The notes: a model not told the origin generated them from the sequence alone. Shown: positions 43,850-53,445, counted from the stretch's first letter. The stretch is 64,000 bases of DNA from Methylorubrum thiocyanatum (GCA_014138645.1 JACJIB010000002.1:496001-560000), one strand, 5' to 3'. Program-made: numbers and translations.

Positions 43850-44440
43850 ATGATCGACGATGAAGATCGACCACGCCGGAGGACGCCGATGGTAGGAGCC
43901 GAACGCGCAGCCGCGGGGAACCCCTTGCCGCGGGTTCGGCAGCCGCGCTTCCCCCTCCGGCGGAGGCGCATCCTGCCCGGACCGCTCAAGCCGATCGATG
44001 CGCGCAGCCGCCGCAACCCGGCATGGGTCGCGAGCGTCGGCGTGGTCGGGCTTTCGCTCGTCGCCACATGGGCGATCGCCGCACAGATTCGTGCGGGCGG
44101 CGAGGTCTCGCCGCGGTCCGCTCCCGTCGAGACGGCCGCATCCGCTCCCGAGGCGATGGCTCCCGTGCGGGTCGTCGGTGCCGTGCAGGCGCCGCAGGCC
44201 GCGCCGGTGGAGGAACCGACCGCCCCGGTCGAGGCCCCCCTCGCGGCCGCGGAGCCGCAGCCGGCCACGCCCATCGCGCCCGCGCCGACGCTTCCGGCCT
44301 CGAAGCCGGTTGCCGCGCTTCCGAACGACCTCGGAGCCTTGCCGGTTCTGGAACTCGACGAGACCGCCTTCGACGCGGTCCGGCCTCCAGTTGCGGAGGA
44401 GGCTCCCCGCCCCAACCCGCGGGCTCTCAATCGGCATTGA
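43850..44440 (+). CDS. Single-pass membrane protein with Ala/Pro-rich tail, unknown function
   Basis: From ATG 43850 the product is 196 aa. It has a polar basic N-terminus (about 70 residues with RRRTP and RFPLRRRRIL), one hydrophobic segment (WVASVGVVGLSLVATWAIAA) and a long periplasmic-type region rich in Ala, Pro, Val and Glu. The end is acidic (VLELDETAFDAVRP). The layout resembles envelope or cell-surface linker proteins but shows no recognised domain. A GTG at 43766 would add 28 residues. It is followed by a strong hairpin at 44453-44487. Confidence 0.6.
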   Translation: MIDDEDRPRRRTPMVGAERAAAGNPLPRVRQPRFPLRRRRILPGPLKPIDARSRRNPAWVASVGVVGLSLVATWAIAAQIRAGGEVSPRSAPVETAASAPEAMAPVRVVGAVQAPQAAPVEEPTAPVEAPLAAAEPQPATPIAPAPTLPASKPVAALPNDLGALPVLELDETAFDAVRPPVAEEAPRPNPRALNRH

Positions 44441-44452
44441 TTCAAACGTGAA

Positions 44453-44487
44453 AGCCGCCCCGGTCGCGTCGCGATCACGGGGCGGCT
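44453..44487. terminator. Hairpin between convergent genes, probable bidirectional terminator
   Basis: A perfect 10-bp stem (AGCCGCCCCG at 44453-44462 and CGGGGCGGCT at 44478-44487) with a 15-base loop lies between the end of the rightward gene at 44440 and the end of the leftward ABC transporter at 44561. There is no strong T tract on either side. Confidence 0.55.
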
Positions 44488-44560
44488 CGACGTTCTGATC
44501 CAGACCTCATCGGGCGCCCGGAGCGAAGCCTCGCCCGGGAACGCGGTCCTGTTCGGCGCC

Positions 44561-46333
44561 TCAGGCGGCGAGCGGTAGATCTTCGTCCGCCTCGGCCGCC
44601 ATGAACTGGGCCCGGGCGAGCGCCGCGAAGCGCTGGTTGAGGGCGACCAGCTCGTCGAAATTGCCGGCCTCGACGATCTTGCCGTTCTCGAACACGAGGA
44701 TCCGGTCGGCGTTGCGGATCGTGGCGAGGCGGTGGGCGATTACGAAAGTGGTGCGGCCCTCCATCACGGTCTCCAAGGCCTGCTGCAGCTTGCGCTCGGT
44801 CGCGGCGTCGAGGGCACTGGTCGCCTCGTCGAGGATCAGCATCGGCGGGTTCTTCAGCAGCGCGCGGGCGATCGAGAGCCGCTGGCGCTCGCCGCCGGAG
44901 AGCGAGCGGCCGCGCTCGCCGATGATGGTGTCGAGTCCGTCGGGCTGGCGAGCCATGAACTCGCTGGCCTGGGCACGCTCCAGCGCGTCGAGCATCTCGG
45001 CATCGGTCGCGTCGGGGCGGCCGACCTGAAGGTTCTCGCGGATCGAGCGGTTGAACAGCATCGGCTCCTGGAACACCACGCCGATGTTGTGGCGCAGCGA
45101 CGAGAGGCCGATGTCGCGGATGTCGAGGCCGTCGATGCGGATCGCGCCGGCATCCGGATCGAAGGTCCGGTGCAACAGGCCCAGCGTCGTGGACTTGCCC
45201 GAGCCGGTGGTGCCGACCAGCGCCACGGTCTCGCCGGGGCGGGCCGTGAAGGACACGCCGTCGAGCGCGTTGCGGCGACCGTCGTAGGAGAAGGCGACGT
45301 CCTCGAAGCTCACCTCGCCCTCGAACCGAGCGACCTGCTTGGCGTGCGGCCGGTCACGGACGGTCGGCACCGTGTCGACCACCTCGAAGAACTCGCGCAT
45401 CTTCGGCGCCTGCATGAACACGCCGTTCACGAAGGTCACGACGTGATCGAGCTTGGTCACCAGCATGGTGGCGAGGCTCATGAAGGCGACGATCTCGCCG
45501 ACCGTCGCCGCACCCTTCTGGTGAAGGGCGATGCCGGTGATGAAGATCGCGGTCATGGTCAGCGTGCCGGAGGCGCGGGTGGCGACGTTCGCCAGCGCCC
45601 ACCACGACAGGACCGGGATCTGCACGCGGAGCAGGTCGTGGATGATGTCGCGCATCGCCTCCTTCTCGGCGCGCGCGCGGGTGAAGGACTGGATCACGGC
45701 GACGTTGCCGAGGGCGTCGGAGGCGTGAGCGGCGAGCCCCGACTGGAACTGCTCGACCTCGCCCTGGAGCGTCTCGGTGCGGCGCAGGACGTAGCTCGCC
45801 AGCGCGGTGAAGACGAGGACCAGCACGACGAGGATCGCGCCGAGCCGCCAGTTCACGAACAGCGTCAGCGGCAGCAGCACGCCGACCGAGAGAAGGGCGG
45901 AGAAATGCTCGCGGAAGAAGTTGAGCCAGACCCAGGCCATGGCGTTGGTGCCTTCCAGCATCGCCTTCAGCACGCGGCCCGAATGGTTGGACGAGTGGAA
46001 CGCGATCGGCAGTTCGAGCACGTGCTCGAAGAAATTCGCCATCGTCGAAAGCCGGTTGCGGTGGGCGAGCCTGTCGGAATGCAGGGCGATCGCTACGCCC
46101 GCGCCGATGGTGAACAGACCGAACACCACCCAGGCGACGATCCAGGGCAGCAGGGTCGTCGCCGGCGTATCTTTGGAGAGATGGGTCAGGCCGTCGATGA
46201 TACGGCCCATGATCAGAGGTTCGGCGAAGGCCGCTACCGCGAGTGCGACGTTGGCCACGATCAGACCGATGGCCAGCCGCTTCTCCGCTCCGAGCAGGCC
46301 CAGCACCCGCGCATAGAGTCGAATCATCGACAT
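44561..46333 (-). CDS. ndvA: Glucan ABC exporter, fused permease and ATPase (NdvA/ChvA-like)
   Basis: 590 aa with six predicted transmembrane helices (residues ~20-310), then an ABC domain. Walker A GTTGSGKSTT, signature LSGGERQRL and the D-loop region LDEATSALDAATE are seen. The family identity (cyclic beta-1,2-glucan exporter) is suggested by the N-terminus MIRLYARVLGLLGAEKRLA and IAFHSSNHSGRVLKAMLEG. It would export periplasmic glucan used in osmoadaptation and surface interactions. Substrate cannot be proven from sequence; another lipid/sugar exporter is the alternative. The start at 46333 is chosen over an open extension to 47347. Confidence 0.85.
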   Translation of the reverse strand: MSMIRLYARVLGLLGAEKRLAIGLIVANVALAVAAFAEPLIMGRIIDGLTHLSKDTPATTLLPWIVAWVVFGLFTIGAGVAIALHSDRLAHRNRLSTMANFFEHVLELPIAFHSSNHSGRVLKAMLEGTNAMAWVWLNFFREHFSALLSVGVLLPLTLFVNWRLGAILVVLVLVFTALASYVLRRTETLQGEVEQFQSGLAAHASDALGNVAVIQSFTRARAEKEAMRDIIHDLLRVQIPVLSWWALANVATRASGTLTMTAIFITGIALHQKGAATVGEIVAFMSLATMLVTKLDHVVTFVNGVFMQAPKMREFFEVVDTVPTVRDRPHAKQVARFEGEVSFEDVAFSYDGRRNALDGVSFTARPGETVALVGTTGSGKSTTLGLLHRTFDPDAGAIRIDGLDIRDIGLSSLRHNIGVVFQEPMLFNRSIRENLQVGRPDATDAEMLDALERAQASEFMARQPDGLDTIIGERGRSLSGGERQRLSIARALLKNPPMLILDEATSALDAATERKLQQALETVMEGRTTFVIAHRLATIRNADRILVFENGKIVEAGNFDELVALNQRFAALARAQFMAAEADEDLPLAA

Positions 46334-46603
46334 CGTGCTTTCGCTCCCCGCCCCGTCCGGCCGCGGCCGTGGGGATCTCGTCGTTGGAACCGGATCGCTC
46401 CGGTGCCGGCCGACCGTGAGGCTGCGGTTCTTCCGCAAGACGCCACTCGGGCAACCGGCACGGGAACTTATGGCGGCCCGCCCCTGAACGGCACATGACG
46501 GGGAACGGGCGGTTCCTCCAAGTCCCTTTACGGTTCCTTCAGCCTGTTTTTTTACATCTCGGGGACGGCCGGCAGGATCGGTCGGGCTTCGGGCGTCGGC
46601 GTC

Positions 46604-47377
46604 ATGGATCTCGCAACCGGTATCGGGCTGCTCGGCGGCGTCGGCGTGGTGTTCACGCTGATCATGATCGACGGTGGCAACTTCGCCGCCTATTTCGACA
46701 AGCACGCCGTGATCGTGATCTTCGGCGGCGCCATCGCCGCGACGATGATCCGCTTCCCGTTCTCGACCATGCTGCACGGCCTGCCGATGGGCCTGCGCTA
46801 CGCCTTCACCATGCGCTCGGTGAAGCCGCACGAGCTGATCGAGGAGATCACCAAGATCGCCGACGTCGTGCGCAAGTCGGGGCCCATCGCCCTGGAGAGC
46901 ATGGAGATCTCCGACCCGTTCCTGGCCCAGGGGGCGCGCTACATCGCCGATGGCTACGACCGCGACTTCATCCGCGACACGATGGAGCGCGACCGCGACA
47001 ACTTTCTGATGCATCTCGACGAGGGCTCGAAGATCTATCGCGCCTTCGGCGATTGCGCCCCGGCCTGGGGCATGATCGGCACCATCCTCGGCATGGTGAC
47101 GATGTTCGCCAACATGTCCGACCCCTCGAAGCTCGGACCCGCCATGGCGACCGCGCTGCTCGCGACGCTCTACGGCGCGCTGATCGCCAACATGGTCACC
47201 CTGCCGATCGCCGACAAATTGCACGTCAAGCTCGAAGAAGAGGACGTGTCGCGCTCGCTCATCATCGACGGCATCCTGCTGATCCGCGACCAGAAGAGCC
47301 CCTCGCTGGTGCGCGAGATGCTGATTGCCTACCTGCCCGCCAACCACCGCGAGGATCTCGCCGCGGAAGCGGCGTGA
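46604..47377 (+). CDS. motA: Flagellar motor stator subunit MotA
   Basis: 257 aa, proton channel subunit of the stator. Four transmembrane helices, with the long cytoplasmic loop that touches the rotor FliG. The third and fourth helices are conserved: YRAFGDCAPAWGMIGTILGM and TALLATLYGALIANMVTLPI. The MotB partner gene follows after 14 bp. No other flagellar genes are in the window. Confidence 0.88.
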   Translation: MDLATGIGLLGGVGVVFTLIMIDGGNFAAYFDKHAVIVIFGGAIAATMIRFPFSTMLHGLPMGLRYAFTMRSVKPHELIEEITKIADVVRKSGPIALESMEISDPFLAQGARYIADGYDRDFIRDTMERDRDNFLMHLDEGSKIYRAFGDCAPAWGMIGTILGMVTMFANMSDPSKLGPAMATALLATLYGALIANMVTLPIADKLHVKLEEEDVSRSLIIDGILLIRDQKSPSLVREMLIAYLPANHREDLAAEAA

Positions 47378-47391
47378 CGGGAGTGTAGGCG

Positions 47392-48225
47392 GTGGCCAAG
47401 AAGAAGCGCGGCGGCGCCCATGGCGGTCACGGCTGGTTCGTGACCTTCGCCGACCTGATGGCGCTCCTGATGAGCTTCTTCGTCATGATCGCCGCTTACT
47501 CGACCCAGGACCAGAAGAAGCTTCAGGTGGTCGCCGGCTCGATGCGCGATGCCTTCGGCGTGAACAAGGAATCGAAGTTCGCCGGCATCCTGGAGAGCGA
47601 GGGCATTCCGACCGCGGACAAGTTCAAGCACCTGCGCGACGTGCCGCCGGAACGCGCCACCGACCGCACGACGCCGCCGCAGATCGACAGCGGCCTCGAC
47701 GACGGCATCCCCGACCGCGGCTACCCGGATGCGTTCGGCCAGGCCGCCGCCTCCCTGCGGCAGGCGATGCAGGACATGCCGGAAGTGGCGGAGCTGTCGA
47801 AGAACGTCATCATCGCACCGAGCCGGAAAGGGCTCGACGTGTCGATCGTCGATCAGGATGGCCGCTCGATGTTCCCGGAAGGGTCGAGCCGGCCCAACGA
47901 CCGCACCCGCCGCCTGCTGGAGCGGCTGGCGCCGACGTTGATGAAGCTGTCGAACCGCATTGCCGTGACCGGCTTCACAGCGACCGCCCGTCCCGGCACT
48001 CGCGACACCGCCCCGCCCTGGGAGCTCTCCGCCAACCGGGCGCTGAGCGTACGGGACGTCCTGGCCAATGCCGGGCTGCCGGATGATCGCTTCGCCTCCG
48101 TCGCCGGAAAGGCCGACACCGAGCCGATGTTTCCCGACAACCCCTATCTGGCGGCCAACCGGCGGGTGACGGTGACGCTTCTCTCCGAACCGCCGCCGAC
48201 GCCCAGCGGCAAGGTCATACCCTGA
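47392..48225 (+). CDS. motB: Flagellar motor protein MotB (OmpA-type peptidoglycan anchor)
   Basis: 277 aa from a GTG. The single N-terminal helix has the MotB pattern GWFVTFADLMALLMSFFVMI; the aspartate in FADLM is the proton-carrying residue. The periplasmic C-terminal OmpA-like domain includes SNRIAVTGFTATARPG and WELSANRALSVRDVL, which binds peptidoglycan. It ends in a short Pro-rich tail. Pairs with MotA immediately upstream. Confidence 0.88.
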   Translation: MAKKKRGGAHGGHGWFVTFADLMALLMSFFVMIAAYSTQDQKKLQVVAGSMRDAFGVNKESKFAGILESEGIPTADKFKHLRDVPPERATDRTTPPQIDSGLDDGIPDRGYPDAFGQAAASLRQAMQDMPEVAELSKNVIIAPSRKGLDVSIVDQDGRSMFPEGSSRPNDRTRRLLERLAPTLMKLSNRIAVTGFTATARPGTRDTAPPWELSANRALSVRDVLANAGLPDDRFASVAGKADTEPMFPDNPYLAANRRVTVTLLSEPPPTPSGKVIP

Positions 48226-48244
48226 AGGCGACGTTCCCGAGCCC

Positions 48245-48751
48245 CTATTTGGCGACCAGGAGCGCCCAGTAGACCTTGTATTTTGAGCCCGGCGCGTAGG
48301 CCGTGGCGATGCCCATCCGCGTCGCCTCGGGTGCGAGCATGACGGCCCGGTGCGGGGGGCTGTCGCGCCAGCCCGAAAACGCTTCGGCCAGCGTGTGATA
48401 GCCCGCCGAGAGGTTCGCATCCGCCCCGTCGTAGCCGAGCCGGGTCACCGCGGCGCGCACCGTCTGGCTCTTGCTCGGCCGGTCGGAGGCGGCCATGGCG
48501 GCGGCCTCGGTCTCGGCGAGCCGCTGCAATTCCGGATCGATGACCAGCGGCGCGGCGCCGTTGTTGCGGCGATAGGCCGAGATCATGTCCCGGGCCGCGG
48601 CCGTATCGACCGTGGTGCTGCCGGTGGTGAGCGGCAGGTACATGGTGGGCAGGCCGGTGGCGTCGGGCGTCATTGTCCCGGCGCAGCCCTGGAGCAAGGC
48701 GACGAGGGCGAGGGCCGCAGGTGCGGCGAGCAGGGTCTGGCGTCCGGACAC
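48245..48751 (-). CDS. CAP/SCP-domain lipoprotein
   Basis: 168 aa from a GTG at 48751. A lipoprotein signal peptide has the lipobox LLQGC (cysteine near residue 23). The rest is a CAP (SCP/PR-1) domain: DPELQRLAETEAAAMAASDR, then AGYHTLAEAFSGWRDSPPHR, with the HRA...A pattern around the second motif. Function in bacteria is poorly known. Its 3' end faces motB, 19 bp away. Confidence 0.82.
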   Translation of the reverse strand: MSGRQTLLAAPAALALVALLQGCAGTMTPDATGLPTMYLPLTTGSTTVDTAAARDMISAYRRNNGAAPLVIDPELQRLAETEAAAMAASDRPSKSQTVRAAVTRLGYDGADANLSAGYHTLAEAFSGWRDSPPHRAVMLAPEATRMGIATAYAPGSKYKVYWALLVAK

Positions 48752-48875
48752 GACGGCGTTCTTCCCGTAAGCAGACCGTCGAGGTGGGCCCTGCGGGCGG
48801 TAAACTCAAGTGTAGCGGCGGCACCGGCCCCGATATCCTCAGGGCCAGCGCCTGCTCACCCGATATCCGCTCGCC

Positions 48876-51605
48876 CTATCCCAGGCGCCGGCGAGCCGCC
48901 TCCTGCGAGACCCCTGGGGCCCGGCGCAATTCCTCGCGTGTGGTAGAGGACGACGCGGCCTCCTCCGCCATCTCCGGCTCCTTCTCCCCGCTGTTCGATC
49001 CCGAGGCGGCTGCCGGCGCGACGACCTGTGTTCCCGACTGGCCGACCGCGTAAGCGATCTGTCCGAGCGCATCGCGCACCGGCTCCAGGCCCTGCACGGT
49101 GATGAAGCTCGAAGCCGGCCCCATCGGCGGGATGAACTCGGCATCGGCCAGGGTCTTGAACACCGAGAAGTTCAGGTCGCTCTGCACCTTCTGGCCGAGA
49201 TTGACGTCGATCACCATGGCGACCAGCTCGAACTCGAGGAAGGGGTCGCCGATCTTCTTGAACACCACCCGCGGCGGCGGCTCCTTGAGCACGTCGGGAT
49301 GGGCCTTGGCGCAGGCGACCATCATCTCGGCCGCCTGTACGGGATCCTTGCTGCGCAGCACGTTGACCGAGATGATGACGCGGCCCGTGCGGTCGCCGCG
49401 CACGCGGTTCTTCACGATCCCTGAGATCAGGTTCGAGTTCGGCACGATGACCGCCGAGCGGTCGAAGGTCTGGATCTCGGTGGAGCGCACGGAGATGCGC
49501 TTCACGATGCCCTCGCTGTCGCCGATCAGAACCTGATCGCCGACGCGGATCGGGCGCTCCCACAGCAGCAGCAGGCCCGAGACGAAGTTGTTGACGATCG
49601 ACTGGAGGCCGAAACCGATACCGACCGACAGCGCGCCGGCGACGATGGTCAGCTTCTCCAGGCTCAGGCCCAGATACGAGAAGGCGAGCGCCAGGGCGAG
49701 GAGGAAGCCGACATAGCCGGCCACCGTCGAGATCGAGTTGCGCAGGCCCGCATCGAGATCGGTTGCCGGCAGGTATGTGTTCTCCAGCCAGCGCTGGATC
49801 CCGCGGGTGATGAACACCCCGAGCACGAGGATGCTGACGCCGAAGGCGATCGCCGAGAGCGAGATCGTGACGTCGCCGACCTTGAAGCCGAAGAAGGCCG
49901 TGCGGACCGACGAGAAGATGTCCGTCGAATCGAGTCCCCAGGGCGCGAGCGCCAGGAGCGCGGCGACAGCGATCAGCAGGACACGGGCGAAGCCCGTCGC
50001 CAGCACCGCGATCTGGTTGAGCGAGCGCTTGCGCAGGCCGGTATTGGCCTGGAGCGTCGTGGCGATGCGGGTGTCTTCGCACAGGGAGCCGCCGATCAGC
50101 ACGTCGGCGCTGACGATCAGGAGCCAGAGCAGGACGAGGATGCTCGCGGTCCAGATCAACTGATCGACGAGGAAGGCCGAGAGGGCGACGTAGCCGATGA
50201 GCGGTGCCACCGCGATCACGGCGACCGCGACCCAGCCGAGCAGCCGCAGCGGCCCGCCGATATTGGACGAGGTCTCGGTTCCGACATAGGGGCCGAAGCA
50301 CTCCTCCTCCTTTTCCGCCGTGTCGGCGAAGCGGTGGAGGCCGATGGCGAGCAGCAAGGCCGCCGTCACGGCGCCGACGCCGCGGGTCGCGATCGAGATC
50401 GGCAGCGCGGCGTAGATCGCCGAGTTCAGTGCCTCGGTCGACTTCGACACCGTGATGACGACGGCGATGCTGACGGCAAGCGCGTTGATCCGCCACGCGG
50501 CGGCGTCCGAGACCGGTGCGGGGCGCCAGGCCGGCTTGTTTACCGCGAGCAGCGCGTCGCCGGTCGCCTCGACGAAGGCGATGAAGGCGATGCCGCCGAG
50601 GATGGTGCTGGCCACCGGCAGGAAGCGGGCGGGCAGCAGTTCGGTGACGTCGAGGGCGTAGTAGACCGCGTAGCTGCCTGCGAGGGCCGGTAGCGTTCCA
50701 AGCAGGAGCACCCGCCACGCACCCAGGAGCTTGGCGCGCTTCGAGGGCGAGGTGACGTTGATATCCCGGCGCCCGAGCGCGGGAGCGATGTTGCGGCGCC
50801 CGAAATACAGGGCGAAGGACAGGCCGAAGGCAAGGCCGAGCACCAACAGGTTCCACAGGCTGCCGTTGCGGCGAAACAGCGAGACCGTGTCGTCGAAGCC
50901 GCTCCTCAGGGAGCTGAGATCCCGCGGGATGTCGGCGCCGACCCGCATCCACAGGTCTGGGCTCAGCAGCGAGGTGCTGCGCTCGAACAGGCCGCGGGTG
51001 AAGGCGGCGCGGCGTCGATTCGAGATCTGGTCGACGATCTGGTCGCTCTGCACCAGCAGCGACTTGGCCAGCCGCTGGGTGCCGTCGATGTCGTTGACCG
51101 CCTGCTCGCGCTCCGCGCGCTCGCGGGCGACCTCCTCGCTCTCCTCGCCCTCCTTCGGCTTCGGCCCGATCTGTGTCAGGCGCTCGCGCGCCGCATCCAG
51201 CCGAGGGCCGAGCAACTCGATCGCCGACCGCAGCCGGTCGGCGAGGGGATCGAGCCCGTCGCGGGCGCGGGTCAGGTCGCCCGCGCCGACATTGGGCCCG
51301 GTAATCGCCTTCTCCCGGGCTTCGAGATCCGCCTTGATGGTGTCGAGGCGGTCACGGAGGGTTTGCAGCGCCTCCGAGACCGGCGCCTTCGGCGCTGCCG
51401 GCTTGGCGGCCGGCGCGGCCTGCCCGTTCGCCGCCGGTGGGGCCGCGTCCGGCTTCGCAGTCGGCGCTTGCGCAGCCGGGGCTGCCGGCGGACTCCCCTG
51501 CCCCGCCGCCGCATTCGGCAGCACACTCGTCGCGGTGAGCGCCGCGACCAGCGCGGCGCCGCGAACGACGTGGCGGAAACGGGTGAGGAGTACGTCTCGT
51601 AGCAT
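48876..51605 (-). CDS. Large mechanosensitive channel of the MscS family (DUF3772-type)
   Basis: 909 aa. A signal peptide (about residues 1-35) precedes an Ala/Pro-rich stretch and a periplasmic domain with coiled-coil character (LQTLRDRLDTIKADLEAREK), the DUF3772 region. About ten transmembrane helices follow. The MscS pore and beta domain show GIGFGLQSIVNNFVSGLLLL, GDSEGIVKRISVRST and VIVPNSNLISG. Such proteins open under membrane tension and protect from osmotic downshift. The ATG at 51605 has an AAGGA ribosome binding site at a normal distance; an ATG two codons upstream is too close to it. Confidence 0.87.
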   Translation of the reverse strand: MLRDVLLTRFRHVVRGAALVAALTATSVLPNAAAGQGSPPAAPAAQAPTAKPDAAPPAANGQAAPAAKPAAPKAPVSEALQTLRDRLDTIKADLEAREKAITGPNVGAGDLTRARDGLDPLADRLRSAIELLGPRLDAARERLTQIGPKPKEGEESEEVARERAEREQAVNDIDGTQRLAKSLLVQSDQIVDQISNRRRAAFTRGLFERSTSLLSPDLWMRVGADIPRDLSSLRSGFDDTVSLFRRNGSLWNLLVLGLAFGLSFALYFGRRNIAPALGRRDINVTSPSKRAKLLGAWRVLLLGTLPALAGSYAVYYALDVTELLPARFLPVASTILGGIAFIAFVEATGDALLAVNKPAWRPAPVSDAAAWRINALAVSIAVVITVSKSTEALNSAIYAALPISIATRGVGAVTAALLLAIGLHRFADTAEKEEECFGPYVGTETSSNIGGPLRLLGWVAVAVIAVAPLIGYVALSAFLVDQLIWTASILVLLWLLIVSADVLIGGSLCEDTRIATTLQANTGLRKRSLNQIAVLATGFARVLLIAVAALLALAPWGLDSTDIFSSVRTAFFGFKVGDVTISLSAIAFGVSILVLGVFITRGIQRWLENTYLPATDLDAGLRNSISTVAGYVGFLLALALAFSYLGLSLEKLTIVAGALSVGIGFGLQSIVNNFVSGLLLLWERPIRVGDQVLIGDSEGIVKRISVRSTEIQTFDRSAVIVPNSNLISGIVKNRVRGDRTGRVIISVNVLRSKDPVQAAEMMVACAKAHPDVLKEPPPRVVFKKIGDPFLEFELVAMVIDVNLGQKVQSDLNFSVFKTLADAEFIPPMGPASSFITVQGLEPVRDALGQIAYAVGQSGTQVVAPAAASGSNSGEKEPEMAEEAASSSTTREELRRAPGVSQEAARRRLG

Positions 51606-52330
51606 CGTCATCCTTCGCGGGGGGATCGGGCGCGGGGATCGGGAACGCGTCGGTTTCCGGCGCCAGGGCAGCCTCGCCGGCCACTGCGTCCGTTGGGTCG
51701 CACGCGACCGGTGCCGTCGGCGCGGTACAGACCTGTCGGCCCGCGTCGCCCCGGAGCTAGGGCTTGAGTCCCGCTTGCCGAGGGGCGAGCCGGCAATCTT
51801 TTCCGCAACGCACAAGAGGGCTCTGGCGGGGCCTGTCTGAACTCGTAATGGGGCGAAACCGTGCGGATCGACTCCGTGACAGTCCCTTTTTCTGGAGAAA
51901 ATCAGGACCCGCGACGTCGCGGACCGCCTGCTCGCCTTCACAAGCTTGTCACGCTGATATTACACTAAGCGGCGATGGACTTGGCCATATCCTCACGCAG
52001 CGAGGAGGCGGCGCTGATCGTCCGCCCTGCCCCGCTTCGGCCCGAACCGGCACGACTCGCCGGTCGGGGAAGCTGTCGCCGTCAGGATTCCTTCCTCCCC
52101 AATCCGATCCGCCACCCGGCCGGAGTGCGCTGCGCTCAGGCTTCGGGCACGGCGCGAGAGAGCGCGACAGGCCGGAGACTCGCGGCCGTGCCGGGGCGTC
52201 ATGCCCACCGGCACGGTTCCGAGGCGCCCCCTGGGCTCCGGCTGTCGCGGGCACGGCATGGCCCTTCGGACTGTCCACGTCCGAGGCCGAGGCGCCCGAA
52301 GGGCGCCGTCACGAGCAGTGAGTGGCGTCG
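51606..52330. other. Divergent intergenic region between mscS-type gene and HNH gene
   Basis: About 725 bases with several overlapping open frames on both strands, all rich in Arg/Pro/Gly and without motifs, typical of GC-rich non-coding DNA. A small AT-richer patch at about 51930-51970 could hold a promoter for the HNH gene. No RNA gene recognised. Confidence 0.35.
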
Positions 52331-52879
52331 ATGATCGATCTTCAGACCCTGGTGCTCAACGCGGATTACCGGCCGCTTTCCTACAATCCGCTGTCGTTGT
52401 GGTCCTGGAAGGACGCGTTTACGGCCCTGTTTCTCGATCGCGTCACCCTGGTCGCCAATTACGATATCGAGGCGCACAGTCCCAGCCGGTCCCTCAAGGT
52501 GCCGAGCGTGGTCGCCCTCAAGAGCTACGTGGCGCTGGCGCGCAGCCCGGCCTTCACCCGCTACAACATCTACCTGCGCGACACCTTCACCTGCCAGTAT
52601 TGCGGCCTGCGTCTCCCCTCCGGCGGCCTGACCTTCGACCACGTCGTGCCCCGCTCCCGCGGTGGCCTCTCCACCTGGGAGAACGTCGTGGCGGCCTGCT
52701 CACCCTGCAACCTGCGCAAGGCCAACCGCACCCCGGACGAGGCGGAGATGCCCCTCCTCAACGAGCCGCACCGGCCGACGCGCCACGAATTGCACCGCCG
52801 CCAGCCGGAATTCGACCACCGCCAGTATCACCACACCTGGCTCGACTATCTGTACTGGGACAGCGAACTCGACAGCTGA
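52331..52879 (+). CDS. HNH endonuclease family protein
   Basis: 182 aa. The HNH fold has a zinc-binding pair C-Q-Y-C (DTFTCQYCGLRL) and the catalytic segment LTFDHVVPRSRGGLSTWENV, with a second cysteine pair in AACSPCNLRKANRTPDEA. The N-terminal part (VLNADYRPLSYNPLSLWSWK) is typical of a widespread chromosomal HNH family of unknown substrate. The ATG at 52331 is preferred; a GTG at 52322 would add three residues. The stop lies 15 bp before the left end of the transposon; the gene itself is intact. Confidence 0.82.
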   Translation: MIDLQTLVLNADYRPLSYNPLSLWSWKDAFTALFLDRVTLVANYDIEAHSPSRSLKVPSVVALKSYVALARSPAFTRYNIYLRDTFTCQYCGLRLPSGGLTFDHVVPRSRGGLSTWENVVAACSPCNLRKANRTPDEAEMPLLNEPHRPTRHELHRRQPEFDHRQYHHTWLDYLYWDSELDS

Positions 52880-52889
52880 GCGGATGTCA

Positions 52890-52894
52890 GCGCA
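52890..52894. repeat. Target-site duplication, left copy (GCGCA)
   Basis: Five bases immediately before the TGT terminus of the element. The right copy is CCGCA at 63370-63374; four of five positions match. The mismatch would fall at the wobble position of an Arg codon of the disrupted gene, so it is a silent change. Confidence 0.6.
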
Positions 52895-52960
52895 TGTGAT
52901 GCACCCCATAAGGGCGTCAAATACAGCATAAGTCCGTGCTGTTATATCCCATAAGCACGT
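52895..52960. repeat. Left transposon end with transposase-binding repeats
   Basis: Three copies of a CATAAG-core motif (CACCCCATAAGG at 52902-52913, GCATAAGTCC at 52926-52935, ATCCCATAAGCACGT at 52946-52960) begin 7 bases inside the TGT terminus. Reverse-complemented they read CTTATGGGGTGC, CTTATGC and CTTATGGGAT, the same motif as in the right end. Confidence 0.75.
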
Positions 52961-53025
52961 AACGTCCTAGGGGCGGCGCCGGATCTCTGGTGCCGCCCTT
53001 TTGCTGCCCGTCGCCGAACCACCCG

Positions 53026-53340
53026 CTACTTGACCCCCGGTGGCATCAGTCCCTTCCAGGCCCGGATCAAAGCGGGTGCCTTGCGGTGGAAGGCATGCCC
53101 GGCGGCAGTGAGCGCCCCGGACCGCCTGACCCGCGCGTCGAAGAAGTCCTGATCGCCGACCGCAGCCTCGACCCTGTCGATTGCGGCCATCACCACGGCG
53201 CGCCGAACGCCGAACGCGACCGCAGTCCTCTCCAGCGCGCCTCGACCGGCGCCGGCGGCCTCATCGACCGCACGCCACGTCATCTCAAGATCGGCAAGGG
53301 AGATCCGGACGCCCATACCGACAGCCTGGACGAGCATCAT
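53026..53340 (-). CDS. LysR-type winged-helix DNA-binding protein without effector domain
   Basis: About 104 aa. The core AFGVRRAVVMAAIDRVEAAV followed by GDQDFFDARVRRSGALTAAG has the spacing of the LysR HTH plus wing (helix, recognition helix, then R..LT.AG). No ligand-binding domain follows; the frame ends at PPGVK. It sits near the left end of the element, pointing outward, so it may regulate transposition or cargo. The start is uncertain: ATG 53340 is taken; ATG 53316 or a TTG further out are alternatives. Confidence 0.5.
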   Translation of the reverse strand: MMLVQAVGMGVRISLADLEMTWRAVDEAAGAGRGALERTAVAFGVRRAVVMAAIDRVEAAVGDQDFFDARVRRSGALTAAGHAFHRKAPALIRAWKGLMPPGVK

Positions 53341-53422
53341 CGCCAAACTGACAATGGCCCGAGGAACCGGCCGACCGTCCGGGCCGGCCGTGCGAGGGCA
53401 GCCTCATGGCTCACCCATGGGG

Positions 53423-53445
53423 TTTGTTGGCGAATGCCGAACAAA
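53423..53445 (+). repeat. 23-bp motif, copy 1
   Basis: TTTGTTGGCGAATGCC followed by GAACAAA. It differs from copies 2 and 3 at two central positions. The ends TTTGTT and AACAAA are inverted, so the motif is itself an imperfect palindrome of the kind bound by dimeric regulators. Confidence 0.7.

Noticed and set aside
51975..52334. 119-codon frame upstream of the HNH gene
   Set aside because: Arg/Pro/Ala-rich without motifs, no clear ribosome binding site, and overlapped by other frames of equal quality.
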